Below, piece by piece: positions 46,082 through 58,318 of a stretch of 64,000 nucleotides of DNA (positions are counted from its first letter, which is position 1; each line of letters opens with the position of its first letter). Origin of the DNA: Lytechinus pictus (taxonomy: Eukaryota > Echinodermata > Echinoidea > Temnopleuroida > Toxopneustidae). Under the pieces are notes generated by a model. The model did no database searches. It had not been told where the DNA came from and worked only from the letters and a program-made list of their open reading frames with translations. The stretch is taken from assembly GCF_037042905.1 (NCBI RefSeq), contig NC_087249.1, forward strand, positions 50,250,901 through 50,314,900, given 5' to 3'. Position numbers and translations under genes: made by a program.

Positions 46082-46199
46082 ATAAATGCATCATTGATAC
46101 CACCGTGTGCAGTTATATGATGATGATGATAATAATAAAACATTTTCAGCTTATATCCTTTACTCCAAAACCGTGTTGGAGCACATGACATACATTAAT

Positions 46200-46658
46200 A
46201 TAATGTAGTAAAGAATGGAATTGTGACATGCACTTTTGTGGGGGGGGGGGGGGATTTACCAAAACTAACGATGAATGCGTGACGCGTTAACAGAAAGAGA
46301 AATATCGGGGGAGGGGGGTGGGGTGGAGCAGCACTATGCTTCAGGCTCAAAATCAAAATAGGTGAATGTATATTCTTTTCGTCAATATGCGTCACCATGT
46401 GTACATACTCCCCCCCCCCCCGGCTCCCTGTACTTCTGAATTCCAGCCTACTCATGCCTTGTGTATTGAAGGCCCTCTCAAGTTTTGTATGTGCTAGTCT
46501 TTTCGTGGAGACACATTTGTTGATCAAAGTTAATTGAAACAGCAAGTTTTGTATGTGCTAGTCTTTGCGTGGAGACACACTTGTTGATCAAAGTTTCGAT
46601 CAGGGTCTGTGCCTGCAGACTACCCTGTACCCGTGATACTTGTTTAGAATGTGGACGA
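46200..46658. repeat. Poly-G fragments and a local tandem duplication
   Basis: G or C runs at 46240, 46308 and 46411. AAGTTTTGTATGTGCTAGTC is repeated 58 bases apart (46480 and 46538) with TGGAGACACA(T/C)TTGTTGATC, a young tandem duplication. No gene. Confidence 0.6.
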
Positions 46659-46838
46659 CCAGGGGGCCGCTTCATAAAGCTGTTCGTAAGTTAAGAGCGA
46701 CTTAAGAACGCCTGGTGAACCTTTCTTATACGCGCTTAACCATCGCCAATGAATATACCATTTACCACAAGAAAGGATCACCAGTCGTTCTTAAAGTCGC
46801 TCTTAACTTAAGAACAGCTTTATGAAACACCCACCAGG
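46659..46838. mobile_element. MITE family C, copy 2
   Basis: Same arms as 41273-41460 (TTCGTAAGTTAAGAGCGACT and complement, CACCAGTCGTTCTTAAAGTC). A second 'cgtttcataaa' type repeat starts right after it, up to about 46965. Confidence 0.88.
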
Positions 46839-46965
46839 CTCGTTTCATAAAGTGATAAAAGTAACTTTGCCACTATGATAACTCCAATGGAAACCTAGTA
46901 AGTGATTCGGTGCTGAACCATGGCTGTTAACATGTTCATACTAGTCATGATGACAACGAAACGGG

Positions 46966-48400
46966 TCCTAGATGCGACGCTACAGTTTTTTTGTTTGTTT
47001 CTTGTAGAGGGGGGGGGGCAGGGGCCATCCGTGATTATTGCTGTTGTTACCTTGTTTTCTCCCCATTAATTATACCAATGTTATGTCAATATTGTGATTA
47101 TGTTTGTGAGTGCAAAACCAATAAAACTCATAATAAAAAGTGTTCATGTTGTGGTGGAGAAGGAAAAAAAAAGGATGAAGCGAGGGGGGGGGGGGGGGAG
47201 GGACGAAGAAAATGATGTGAGGGGAAAGAAGAATGTCTTTGGTTTCAATACATGTATAATCTGTTGGTTTTTTGGAATTCTTTTTATTTCTCATGATTTT
47301 GTGGGTTCAATCATGTAAATCCTTTGTAAAAATTGTGATATTTGATGATTTATTTTAATAAAAGCATAAATTCTTTTAGGTATTAGGTCTTAGTCGTGTG
47401 ACTCTCGATACCTTAATTTTCAATGAAAAATGACGTCACTATTAGGTCATCCTGCCCCCTAACATAATACCCTGCATCACCCCTGTGTATCACCATGGCG
47501 AATAAACTGCCCCAAAACATAATTTTTTAGAATTGTATTTACCGCAGTTTGGGTTGAAAAACGTACAAAGAAGGCATTCAGCTATTTATAGCATGAATGG
47601 GGAGTAGGAAGTCACAAAAATACCTTTGGGCTGGTTTGATCATACAGAATTAATATGGATTCATTTTGGAAGCCGAAAGGGAATGGGATTCTGTGAAAAC
47701 CTGTCATCATCATTTATTGCACTGTTTGTCTGATTTTCCTTAACCTTTCCTTTGAGGCCTTTATCAATTTCAAGCTCTAAGCTTAAGATGAAGGTCTCCC
47801 ATATTTCAAAATGTCGATATATGTATATATATAATTTTTTCTGTTGTTTTTATGATTAAAAAAATAAATTTATCAGGTATAAATATATTTCAATTAGATT
47901 GTTAGATTGTATATATGCATATGCTATTAATTATGCCATTTGCTTATTGTTATGTTATGCTAAGAAAAAAAAGATTACACTTGTATACACTTTTGTTATT
48001 GGAATGTGAAAATAAATAAATCAAATCAAATCATGTATACTGCAGTACAAGAGTTTCTATGTTTTTTGTTTGTTTGTTATAAATTTTGTGCCAGATGCTG
48101 ACTAGCTTGTATATAACAATTTGAACTGAGTATTTTATGTGAAAGCTATATGTTGTACGTGTATCGAGGAAACATCCAATAGCTTTTCGGGGTAAGCCGT
48201 GGCGAAGTGTATTCAATCGACATTGCGGTTTATCAGATTAAATTGAAATCAATCAAAAATTTATTTCTTTTGGAAATAAATTGATAAATCTTTAAAAAAA
48301 GACGCGGTAGCTGCAATACCATGCTCACAGGCTTTAGCAACGAAATGTGCCCTTATCTCCTTCCTGTATGGGCGGTTGCCCCAAAGGATCGCGGAAATTT
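46966..48400. other. No gene recognised; low-complexity and LINE-like tail
   Basis: G runs at 47010 and 47186. AATAAATAAATCAAATCAAATC at about 48010-48032 looks like the 3' tail of a non-LTR element on the + strand, but no coding part is seen. GAAAAAAAAAGGATGAAGCG and neighbours are purine-rich. Confidence 0.4.
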
Positions 48401-48404
48401 GTAA

Positions 48405-48417
48405 CACCCCCCCCCCC

Positions 48418-48450
<33 letters not shown>

Positions 48451-48455
48451 TGGAA
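48405..48455. repeat. Poly-C then poly-A run
   Basis: About 12 C followed by about 30 A, a homopolymer pair seen also at 29720 and 60182. Confidence 0.85.
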
Positions 48456-49479
48456 GAGGGTCGCTTAATCCACTGCCACCACCATCACCTTACAATTAGG
48501 ACCCCTTCGCCCACCCAGCCCAACAATTTGGGCTTGGCATGGAGACAAATCGACTAACATACCATGAGGCTTGAGGAAAACAATTTTACTTCAATGTTTG
48601 AAATACAATACAGATATCCATTTAAACAAAAATTGATATTGTACGAATTACTTATGAAAAGAATATATTCCCAGCGGTACCCAGCGATTTTAGAGTCACG
48701 AAATAAGTCATTCAAAGGACAATTATTCATTTAAGGGTGTCTCAAAATCATGCTTAAATCTCGATAAGTAATTTTGACAAAAAAATAAGAGACGTCGGCA
48801 TCACATTGATACAAAGTAATTTGACCGAGTTGCTGGTATATTTACCTGGATTGAGATCCTTGCCAAGTCGTTACAATATTTCCTGAAACATTTCGTTCAT
48901 TTGATTTGTTATAGTATCCAGACACTGGATGAAGTACCCGACGCTTGTGTAAAAAGTCCAGGATCTGGTTGGGTATGCTGAAACAATTTTCTAAGTTTGG
49001 AAAACAAAAATAGCCGAAGAGCCATTTGCAAACGGAGCATGAACGAAAAAATAGTAATAGGTCAACACGAAATATACAGTTGCAAATGATCGCGGGAGCC
49101 TCCTACCATCTCTACTGGCGCATAACAGTATGATACACCTACTTCGGATACCCTGGTATCACGGTATCACCTGACACGGACAGGAGTCGTTTCTTCTCTG
49201 AACGCAGTGGTATCGTCAGTAGGTCAACAGCATGAAGAGGTGCAAAGCTTTCGCTCAGAAAGATGAGTCCGTATACATGTATGAGCGCGCACGCTCTCAG
49301 CAGGTGAAGCAGATAGAAGGGGGGGGGGGGGTCTTGGCGTGCGTTGGAATAAAGCCGGGGTGCTAGGTGTGGAGATAATAAAACGTTGATTAGGAAATCT
49401 TTGAGGAGCGTGACGGTGAAGTGAAAGAAATAGATTGGAAATTAATGAGATCTCTTGCTCGCCGTGCTCAAAATGTATT
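48456..49479. other. No gene recognised
   Basis: AT-rich, with a G run at 49319. No ORF or repeat family I can support. Confidence 0.4.
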
Positions 49480-49488
49480 GAGCAAGCC

Positions 49489-50043
49489 CCGGGGGGGGGG
49501 GGGGGCACTCGACCAAAAAAGTAGTGGGTATGTGCCGCAGGCGAGACAAAAAACGGGGGCCTTGGAGCGGGCTTATTGTAAAAAGGAGGGTCCTCGGAAC
49601 GGGCTTTGGAACGAAAAATGTTTGTGAAAACGGGGGTCCTTGGAACGGGTCGCCTGCGTGTGATTGCGTATTCATCCCTATGGAACGGGCATACGTGCAT
49701 GCAGCTATAGCCCGGCGGCACGGGCGCCGGGTGCGCTAGCGCAGATGCGATGGTCGGACAGCGCTCTGCGGCCGCTCTTCACCAAAACTGCGGCTCGTTG
49801 TAGCAGATCAATACGGCCGGAACGGCGTAGCGGAAAATATGCGAAGCTTTGGAGCGGATTTCTTTCATCTTTTTTTCTCGATAAGAAGAAAATGCTATGC
49901 TTTGGAGCGGCTTTCTTTGTTCTTTTTCTCAATAAGACAAAAATGCTATGCCTTGGAACGAAAATTTGAGTGTAAAAATGGGGGTCCCCTCCGCGGCACA
50001 TACCCACTATGCATTATATACTGAGTGCCCCCCCCCCCCCGGG
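49489..50043. mobile_element. Poly-G-ended DNA element with 8-9 bp duplication
   Basis: GAGCAAGCC flanks both sides (49480-49488, 50044-50052). The ends are CCGGGG... and ...CCCCGGG, followed inward by GCACTC and AGTGGGTATGTGCCGC in inverted orientation (49525 and about 50000). The interior has repeated CTTGGA(A/G)CGGG and TGCTATGC(C/T)TTGGA units. No transposase. A duplication of this size fits hAT or MULE-type elements. Confidence 0.75.
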
Positions 50044-50143
50044 GAGCAAGCCAAAATCAAACACGTCCATTTACAAGAAGAGGCCTTGTGTATCACCCCC
50101 TCCAAAAAAAAAAGAGAGTCAGATAGATAGGCGCGTCGATCTA

Positions 50144-50321
50144 GTTTCGAAAGATCTGTCCCCCTCTATTTTCAAAGGACGTTGCTATCTACACGCATGG
50201 GTATGAAGTAGCAATCAATAGATTGTCGCCAGCAAAAGGCGCTATTACAATGCATATTTAAATTTGATGTGTAGATAACAACGTCCTTTGAAAACAGAGG
50301 GGGGGGGGGATCTTTCGAAAC
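50144..50321. mobile_element. 178-bp palindromic MITE
   Basis: GTTTCGAAAGATCTGTCCCC to TTGCTATCTACAC and the complement at the other end form arms of about 55 bp with a loop of about 65 bases. The right arm carries a G run where the left has CCCCC. Confidence 0.85.
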
Positions 50322-51026
50322 TGCGTCCTCAATTGCGTCAAATATTTTTTTTGGGGGGGTGGGGTACAGAAGACCTCCTCTTGTAGATTTGATTTGGGCC
50401 TGCTCAATCTATTTTCAGCACTACGAGCAAGAGATTGTCTTCACGAAGACATTCGAAATGATTTTCACTAAAGCACACACAATTTTGTCTGCAGGGGGGG
50501 GGGGTGGGGTGCTACTCGCGAAACTATCTAAGGTAATTTATTTTTTACCTTAGATTGTGATTGTCGGTTTATAAATGCCCTTTGTCAGATTGAACAAAGC
50601 TAAAAATTCCTGCATTGATGCACAGTATGTTCATTGTTCAATACCAATAGAACCAACATATTTTGCCTATCGTGCAAAGGGCATCTCACAATAGTAAGCA
50701 CAAAATATAAATACTGAATTAAACAATAAAGAATCCATCAAGTTCTTTTGATAAACTCCTTTTCAATCTATATTTGCGACAGACCGGTACCAGTGGTCAA
50801 AATGGGTTGTTTACATCGAAATCATCAACTTTTCAGTGATTTTTTAAATTCTAAGTAATGGGCCTGCATGTCGGCTAGGTTGGTAGTGAGCTGCAATTGA
50901 GAGTTAATAGAGCATTTGAGCTATACGGGGGTGAACCAAGGGGGGGGGGGGGCACTCAGGGGATGTCCGCGACCCCTGGGAATTTTCAAGTAGTGAAATA
51001 AAAACGAAAACAGAGGACAAACAAGT
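50322..51026. other. No gene recognised; two G runs
   Basis: G runs at 50494 and 50940. GGGGGGGCACTCAGGGGATG at about 50945 is like the inner end of the 49489 element, so a fragment of that family is likely there. Confidence 0.45.
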
Positions 51027-52146
51027 GGAGCGACTCTGACAGTCTCATCTGCATTACGCGATTCAATATAGCAGCAGTGCTGACTTTGAAAACTACTATG
51101 AAATAATCATTCACAGAAACACCATTCATATAATGATACAATGCTACGTTCATTGACCTTAAATGACATTTAACCCTGATCATGTGACCTAAAACTTGTC
51201 AATGATACTTGATTACCCCTATGTCTACAATTCATAAACTATATCCATAAACTTGTAAAAGTTATGACAGCAATTTAGTAAGTTCATTGACCTTAATGAC
51301 CTTTGACCTTGGTCATGTGACCTGAAATTCGCACAGGAGGTTCACTGATACTTGATTATTCTTATGATCAAGTTTTATGAACTAGAGCAATACAATTTCA
51401 CAGTTATGATGGTAATTCAACAAATACCCCCAAATGGCCAAAGTCCATTGACCTTGAATGACCTTTGACCTACGTAATGTGACCTGAAACTAGCACAGGA
51501 GGTTCACTGATACTTGATTACTCTTATGTCCAAGTTTTATGAACTAGAGCAATACAATTTCAGAGTTATGATGGTAATTCAACAAATACCCCCAAATGGC
51601 CAAAGTCCATTGACCTTGAATGACCTTTGACCTACGTAATGTGACCTGAAACTAGCACAGGAGGTTCACTGATACTTGATTACTCTTATGTCCAAGTTTT
51701 ATGAACTAGAGCAATACAATTTCAGAGTTATGATGATAATTCAACAAATACCCCCATTGGACAATGTTCATTGACCCTAAATTACTTTTGACCTCGGTCA
51801 TGGGTATTTGATTATATACCCTCATGGCCAAGTTTTATGAACTAGGTTCATATACTTTTAAGTTATGATGACATTTCAAACACTTAACCTTAGGTTAAGA
51901 TTTCGATATTGACTTCCAAACATGGTCTAAGTTCGTTGACCCTAAATGACCTTTGACCTTGGTCATGTGACCTGAAACTCGGGCAGCATGCATTTAGTAA
52001 TATTTGATTACCATCATGTCCAAGTTTCATGAACCAAGTCCAAATACTTTCTAAGTTATGCTTTCATTTAATATTTGATGTTGACGCCACCGCCGCCGTC
52101 GGAAAAGCAACGCCTATAGTCTCCCTATGCTCTGCAGGTGAGACAA
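51027..52146. mobile_element. TGACC minisatellite element, copy 2
   Basis: It begins GTGGAGCGACTCTGACAG with TCTCATCTGCA and ends CTCTGCAGGTGAGACA, a weak inverted pair. Between lie about six units of ~165 bp: TTCATTGACCTTAAATGACC, TTTGACCTTGGTCATGTGAC, CTGAAACTCGC, GGAGGTTCACTGATACTTGA and AAGTTATGATG. Two units (51430-51590 and 51590-51745) are almost identical, so the array has expanded recently. Confidence 0.82.
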
Positions 52147-53395
52147 AAATGACAAAAAATAATTTTTTACAAGGAGTAGAGTATAAAAAAGAGGGGTTTT
52201 AAATAGTGTATAACTCTGTATTACCCCTAACATGCCAAATCAACTGATTATTAATATAAGAAAAATTACATCACCTTTGGGTCGTCTTGTCCTGCCCCCT
52301 ATTGAGATACACTGGCACCAACGATGTGACTATAATACTAGTAGTTGGGTAACTGTCATAAATCAGTGCAAGAGAGTCACGTTTCTTAAAATCTATCAAG
52401 TAAAATAGAATTCGTATGACAGCATACTCTTCATTTGTTGGCGTTGGTGAGCGTCGTAACGAGGGGTTTCGAATGAATCCACCCTACTTGGCAAATAATC
52501 TACCCCACATGTCGACCATAATGGACTCGGCAGGTTTTTTTTCTTTTGCTTGTCAAATTCATGAGGCAAACGTTGACCCATTCTACCTCTGTATGGTCGA
52601 CGGTTTTTGTCGACGAGAACCAAATCTTTGACAGAGTGACCCTTCAGCCCCCCCCCCATAAAAAAAGGAGCACGGGCTTGTATGACAATGGACCTATTAC
52701 AAATGGTATGACTAACTATGATTTAGAGACCATAAATCGATTACCTCAATGTTTTTTTTATACATATATAATTTCCTCTTATCTATCATGTTTATTGTTC
52801 ATACATGTATTTTGTATGTCCTTATATATTCTGTTTTCTTTTTTTAGAGTCTTATCTGTATTTTGTTAAGTGATCGATTTGTCACTTATTATACTAAGTC
52901 AATTAACTATTTTCATTATATGACAAATTCCTTATAATCCATGTCGAATATAAAGAAGGGGTTCACAAATAATCTACCGGGTTAAAGAACAATGTAAGTA
53001 ATGTTAAATTGATATAATTGATATCTGCTTATGATAGACTTTTTTCCATTTAAATGAGAGAAAAGTCATGTATGTTTAAAGCAACTAAAAAAAATACAAA
53101 AGAATGAAATGGAAATGCAAAGTCCAAAATCAAGTTGACCGATGTAAGCACATGATGCTGAAAAGAGGCGGATGCTTCTGTGACCTAGTTGCACACAAAT
53201 CTACTTGCTTAAATTATAGATTGTAAACCTGCGATATGATAATCGAATAATTCAGGTGATATTATGAAGCACGTACATAAGATTACTGTGGTTTATAAGT
53301 TGGGAGGGGGCAAGTTGGGCCTGAGGCCGAGTTACAGATAATGCGATCAGAGTGATCTATCATGAGAACGGTAAAGATAATCACTAGTGAAAGAA
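52147..53395. other. No gene recognised
   Basis: AT-rich. Overlapping frames at 52396-52869 on both strands show no domain. I see nothing else to support. Confidence 0.4.
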
Positions 53396-53401
53396 AGAGG
53401 T

Positions 53402-53434
<33 letters not shown>

Positions 53435-53502
53435 AGAAGGAAAAGGGGATATAGATGTAAAGAGAATGAAGAGGGAGAGAGAGAGAGAGAGAGAGAGAAG
53501 TG
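53396..53502. repeat. Two GA microsatellites
   Basis: (GA)n at 53403-53427 followed by a G run, and (GA)n at 53474-53499. Confidence 0.9.
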
Positions 53503-54703
53503 TGGAGATAAACCGGAGATTTTTAATTCTTGTCGCCAATACGTACTATAGTCGCCATAAAATTTGCCTTGGGGCATAGACTTATACAATATGACAAGAG
53601 TATATATCCACCAAAAATACATTTATTATGCGGTATAAGCACCTACATAAGAAAATGATTGACAGCATAAAGAGTAACTTTTATCAAGCCAAATAAGACA
53701 GTGAGACAGGATGGAGGGTAATCAAATTCCAACTGGTGCTGTGCAAAAGATCTGACCCACGTTACTGCATGTGAAGCCAACTACCAAAACCAGAAATGAA
53801 AGAACAGCGCAGGATTCCGAAGGAAAAAATAACGAATGAACAAACTTTATTAGTTCCAATTATCAATGCAGAGCAAGGATATCAAAGCCCAATGAAAATC
53901 AATGACCAATGACGTTATAATCCAATCTCCCATATTTTGATGCTGGTTTTTGTTCTGTTTCAACTTTTATTGCAGCAAGCTGGCGCCCTGCTCCTCTCGT
54001 TTGCGAAAACACGAATGCATCTCGCTGATGACACAGGCATTACGTCACAGTCACACCGACGAATCCGGCCGCAAATCGACCGATGGTATATTATCGAAAA
54101 CAGCTCTGATCGAACTGGAGTTGGTTTCGTTAGAGTGACATTGTCATACGCTTTACTCTCTTATTATCTTATTATTATCTTACTATTATGTTTTGATGGG
54201 GGGGGGGCAATAATAACATGTTTTAGGACAGGGGCAGATCCATGATTTTCATATTCAGATTCAGATTCATTTATTGTTGATCCATGATAAAATACATAGA
54301 AATTTGGCCTCCACTGGCTGTACATACAAATGATATGAAGTATATATACAAACACAAGCGATATGTACATTGGGCGAATATATTGAAAGAAAATATACAT
54401 AAACAATTCAAACATATATTGCAATACAACATAGAAGGGAGATGTCAAATAATTTACCCATTAAAGACAAAGAGTGAGAAACGGCTGAGAGTTAACTAAG
54501 AGATAGATGGAAGAGACCATGCAAGCAAGAAGAGAAACAATTAGTTGGAAAGAAACAAAAGTGGACACAGTGGAGAAGGAAAGTGAGCGAAGAAGATAGA
54601 GGGAAATCATAGCAGAGAGAGGGGGAGAGAGAGATAAAGAGGGAGAGAAAAAAAGCTTAAACGGAATGATAATTAGGCATTACAAAATTGCAGCGAAGAT
54701 ACA
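53503..54703. other. No gene; LINE-like tail on the minus strand
   Basis: At 54250-54290 the minus strand reads CAATAAATGAATCTGAATCT, an (AATCTG)n tail as in some non-LTR elements; the coding part is absent. A GA-rich stretch lies at 54615-54650. TTTATTGCAG at 53974 looks like a splice acceptor, but the frame after it has no recognisable domain. Confidence 0.45.
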
Positions 54704-57700
54704 TAGACGGGTCAATATACGACCAAAAATAGCCTTACCCGGAACAAATTGCAACAAATGATTTTTCAACGGTATTTTGTACTATTTGACCTCAGGAATA
54801 ACATACTAAAAATCTACCAAAATCCGCATCCGGGAAAGTGGTTATTTTCAAGATGGCGTCCAAGATGGCCGCCATTAACTGAAAATGGATACAACTGACA
54901 CATTATCCACTCTAGAATCCTATTTCGGTTCATATTTCATGGTCTGGGGGTACAAAAATTGATTTAGGCTAGAATAAATTATAAGCCCTCCAGTGTACCA
55001 GGCAAATCCAAGATGGCGCCCAAAATGGCAGCCGTAGGCTGAAAATCCACAATTCATCTAAATTTGTTTTTTATTCAATGGTTTTAAGGGTGAAATATTA
55101 CATTGAAACAAATTACAAGGACAGCCAGTGGTCTGGTGTGTCCAAAAATCCAAGATGGCTTCCAAAAATGGAGTTTAAAATGGCTGTTGATATTAAAATG
55201 GACATAGTTCATTTCATATCCGCCTGGGACATAATGATTTTGGTGTCTACACCATGATTTAAATGGTCAAATAAGACATTGGGACAAGTTACAAGCACAG
55301 TCAGTGGTCCAGTATGTTCAAAAATCCAAGATGGCTTCCAAGAAGGGAGTCGAAAATTGTTGTTGCTACTTTTTAAAAAATCCGACATAGTTTGCTCAAT
55401 GTCAAGAAATATGATTTTTGTGTCCTATACCATGGTTAAATGGGTCAAATAATACATTGGGACAAGTTTCAAGGAAAGTCAGTGGTCTGGTATGTGCAAA
55501 AATCCTCGATGGATTCTAAAAATCGATTCTGAAATGGCTGCTAATACTTAAAGCGGACATAGCTCATTTAATTTTGGCCTGGGATATGTGATTTTTATGT
55601 CTAAACCACTGGTTTCAAGGGTCAAATAATATCTTAGGATAAGTTAAAAGGACAGTCAACGGTCTGGTTTGTCCAAAAATCGAAGATGGCGTCCAAAAAA
55701 TTGGTCTTAAAAATATGCTGCTGATAACTAAAGCGGACAAAGCTCATTTCATATTGGCCTGGAAATGTGATTTTGGTGTCTAAACCACTAGTTTTAAGGA
55801 TCAATTTATACATTAGGGCAAGTTACAAGGACAGTCAGTGGCCTGGTCGGTCAAAAAATCTAAGTTGGCTCCCAAAAATTGATTCTAAATTGACTGCTGC
55901 TACTTAAAGCGGACATAGCTTATTTCATATCGGCATGGGAGATGCGATTTCGGTGTCTAAACCAGTATGGTTTAAGGGCCAAAATAATACATTAGGACAG
56001 GTTTTAAGGCCAGTCAATGGTCTGGTATGACCAAAAATCCAATATGGCTTCCAAAAATTGATTCTGAAATGACTGTTAATACTTAAAAGTGGCATAGCTC
56101 ATTTTAAATCCGCCTGTGAGATATGATTTCGGTGTCTAAACTATGGTTTCAAGGGTCAAATTATATATTAGGACAAGACAATGGCAGTCAGTGGTCTAGT
56201 ATGTCCAAAATTACAAGATGGCTTCCAAAAATGGAGTAAGAAATGTCTGATGTTACTTATAAAAGGACATAGTTTGTTTAATATCTGTCTGGGGAATATG
56301 AGTTTGGTGTTAAAAGCATGGTTTAAAAGGATCAAGTAATACACTAGGGTAAGTTACAAGACCAGTCAGTTGTCTGTATGTTAAAAAATCCAAGATTACT
56401 TCAAAAAATGGGGTGTAAATTGACTGCTGCTACTTAAAAATATGCATAGTTTATTATAAATACACCTTGGAGGTATGATTTTACTGTCTCTACTAGAGTT
56501 TACAGGGTCAAGCAATACATTGGGTTAAGTTGAAAGGACAGTCAGGTGTCAGGTATGTCCAAAAATCAAAGATGGCTTTAAAAATGGGGGTCTTAAATTA
56601 CTGGTGGTACGTAAAAGTGGATGTAGAACATTATGAATACACCTTGGGGATATTATTTTGGTGTCTACACTAGGGTTTCAAGGGCCAAACAATACTTTGG
56701 GACTGGTTGCCATGATATGCAGCTATCCATTTTGCCTTGAAATCCAAGTTGGCTAAAAGCATGTAAAGTGACTACTGCTCCATGAATTATCTACCTGTTA
56801 GAAATAATCTTGGTGCCTAAATGCATGGGGACAAGTTATCATATTGCTTCATGGGTTGGTAACAGCACCCATTTTGATGAAATTTTTGAATCCATCATGG
56901 ATTCTTTGACAAAATGGAGTACTAACCATCCTTGTTACTTGTCCGAATGTATTATTTGACCCTTCATACCACAAATTGGACACCAACATTATTTCTTGCA
57001 GATGAGTATTGTAGAACTCTGACCACTATTGAATGATATGCGTCGTTTTATATTCCTTTTTTAAAAACCCTCTTGTGTTTTAGGCAAACTGGACAACTGC
57101 ATATCAATGTAACCAGTCCAAACGTATTATTTTAACCATGAAACCATAGTGTGGACACCGAAATCATATCTCCTAGGTGGATTTTAAATGAACTATGTCC
57201 ATTTTTAAAGTAACAACAGTCATTTTAGACTCCGATTTTTGGAAGCTTTCTTAGATTTTCAACATACTGGACCACTGACTGTCCTTGTAACTAATTTTCT
57301 GCCTTTTGAAACCATGATATAGGCAACAAAATCATATGCCCTTGACGAATAAAACATGAACTATGTCCATTTTTAAATACCATCGCGGCTGATTGATACT
57401 ATTTTTTAAGCCACCGTGGACATTTGGACATACTTTACCACCAATCGTCCTTGTAACTGATCCCGATTTATTATTTGACCCATTTAACCATGGTGTATAG
57501 GCAAAAAAAAAATCATATTCCTGGATATTGAACCAACTATGTTGGGTTTTTTTTAGTAGCAACAGCATTTTTACTCCATTTTTGGAAGCCATCTTGGATT
57601 TTTTTAAATACCGGACCACTGACTGTCCTTGTAACTTGTCCCAATGTATTATTTGACCATTGAAACCATGGTCTAGACACCAAAATCATATCTCTCAAGT

Positions 57701-58244
57701 GGATGTGATATGAGCTATGTCCATTTTAAGGATTAATAGCCATTTTAAACTCAATTTTTTGAAGCCATCTTGTATTTTTTGACACACCAGACCACTGGCT
57801 ATCCTTGTAACTTGTCCCGACGTACTACTTCATCATTAAAACAATCTAATGGAAACCAAATTAAAGCAACTTAAGTACGTAATAGATGAATTGTGGATTT
57901 TTTAGACTACGGCAGCCATTTTGGGCGCCATCTTGGATTTTCCTGGTACCCTGGAGTGCTAATATTCACTCTAACTTGTATAAATAAATTCCTTTACCCA
58001 TTGGACCATGGAATATTAACCCAAATAGGATTCTAGGGTGGATAATGAGTGAGTTATATGACTTATATCCATTTTTAGTGAACCGGCAGCCATCTTGGAC
58101 GCCATCTTGAAAATAACAATTTTCCCGGATGCGGATTTTGGTAGATTTTTAGTATGTTATTCCTGAGGTCAAATAGTACAAAACATCGTTGAAAAATCAT
58201 TTGTTGCAATTTGTTCCGGGTTAAACCATATATTGACCAGTCTA
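54704..58244. mobile_element. 3.5 kb foldback element 2
   Basis: The termini are inverted: TAGACGGGTCAATATA at 54704 and TATATTGACCAGTCTA at 58229-58244. CCCGGAACAAATTGCAACAA with the following 100 bases is nearly identical in inverted orientation at 58100-58220. The arms consist of ~160 bp units with AAATCCAAGATGGC(T/G)TCC, GGACATAGCTCATTT, GATTT(T/C)GGTGTCTA and CAAATAATACATTAGGACAA. Units switch orientation near 56750-56950. No ORF of transposase type. Confidence 0.85.
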
Positions 58245-58318
58245 ACACGACACAGGTACACATATGAGCACAGGTTGGCAAACTTCTCGAAAGGCAAAAC
58301 AAAATCTGACAATAATAC

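Noticed and set aside
49224..50206. Overlapping frames of 60-165 codons on both strands
   Set aside because: They arise from GC-rich, poly-G transposon sequence that lacks stops in several frames; Pro-rich translations such as PPPPP mark homopolymers.
53974..54245. An exon after TTTATTGCAG
   Set aside because: The acceptor looks fair but the frame after it is hydrophobic low-complexity sequence with no donor or homologous domain.
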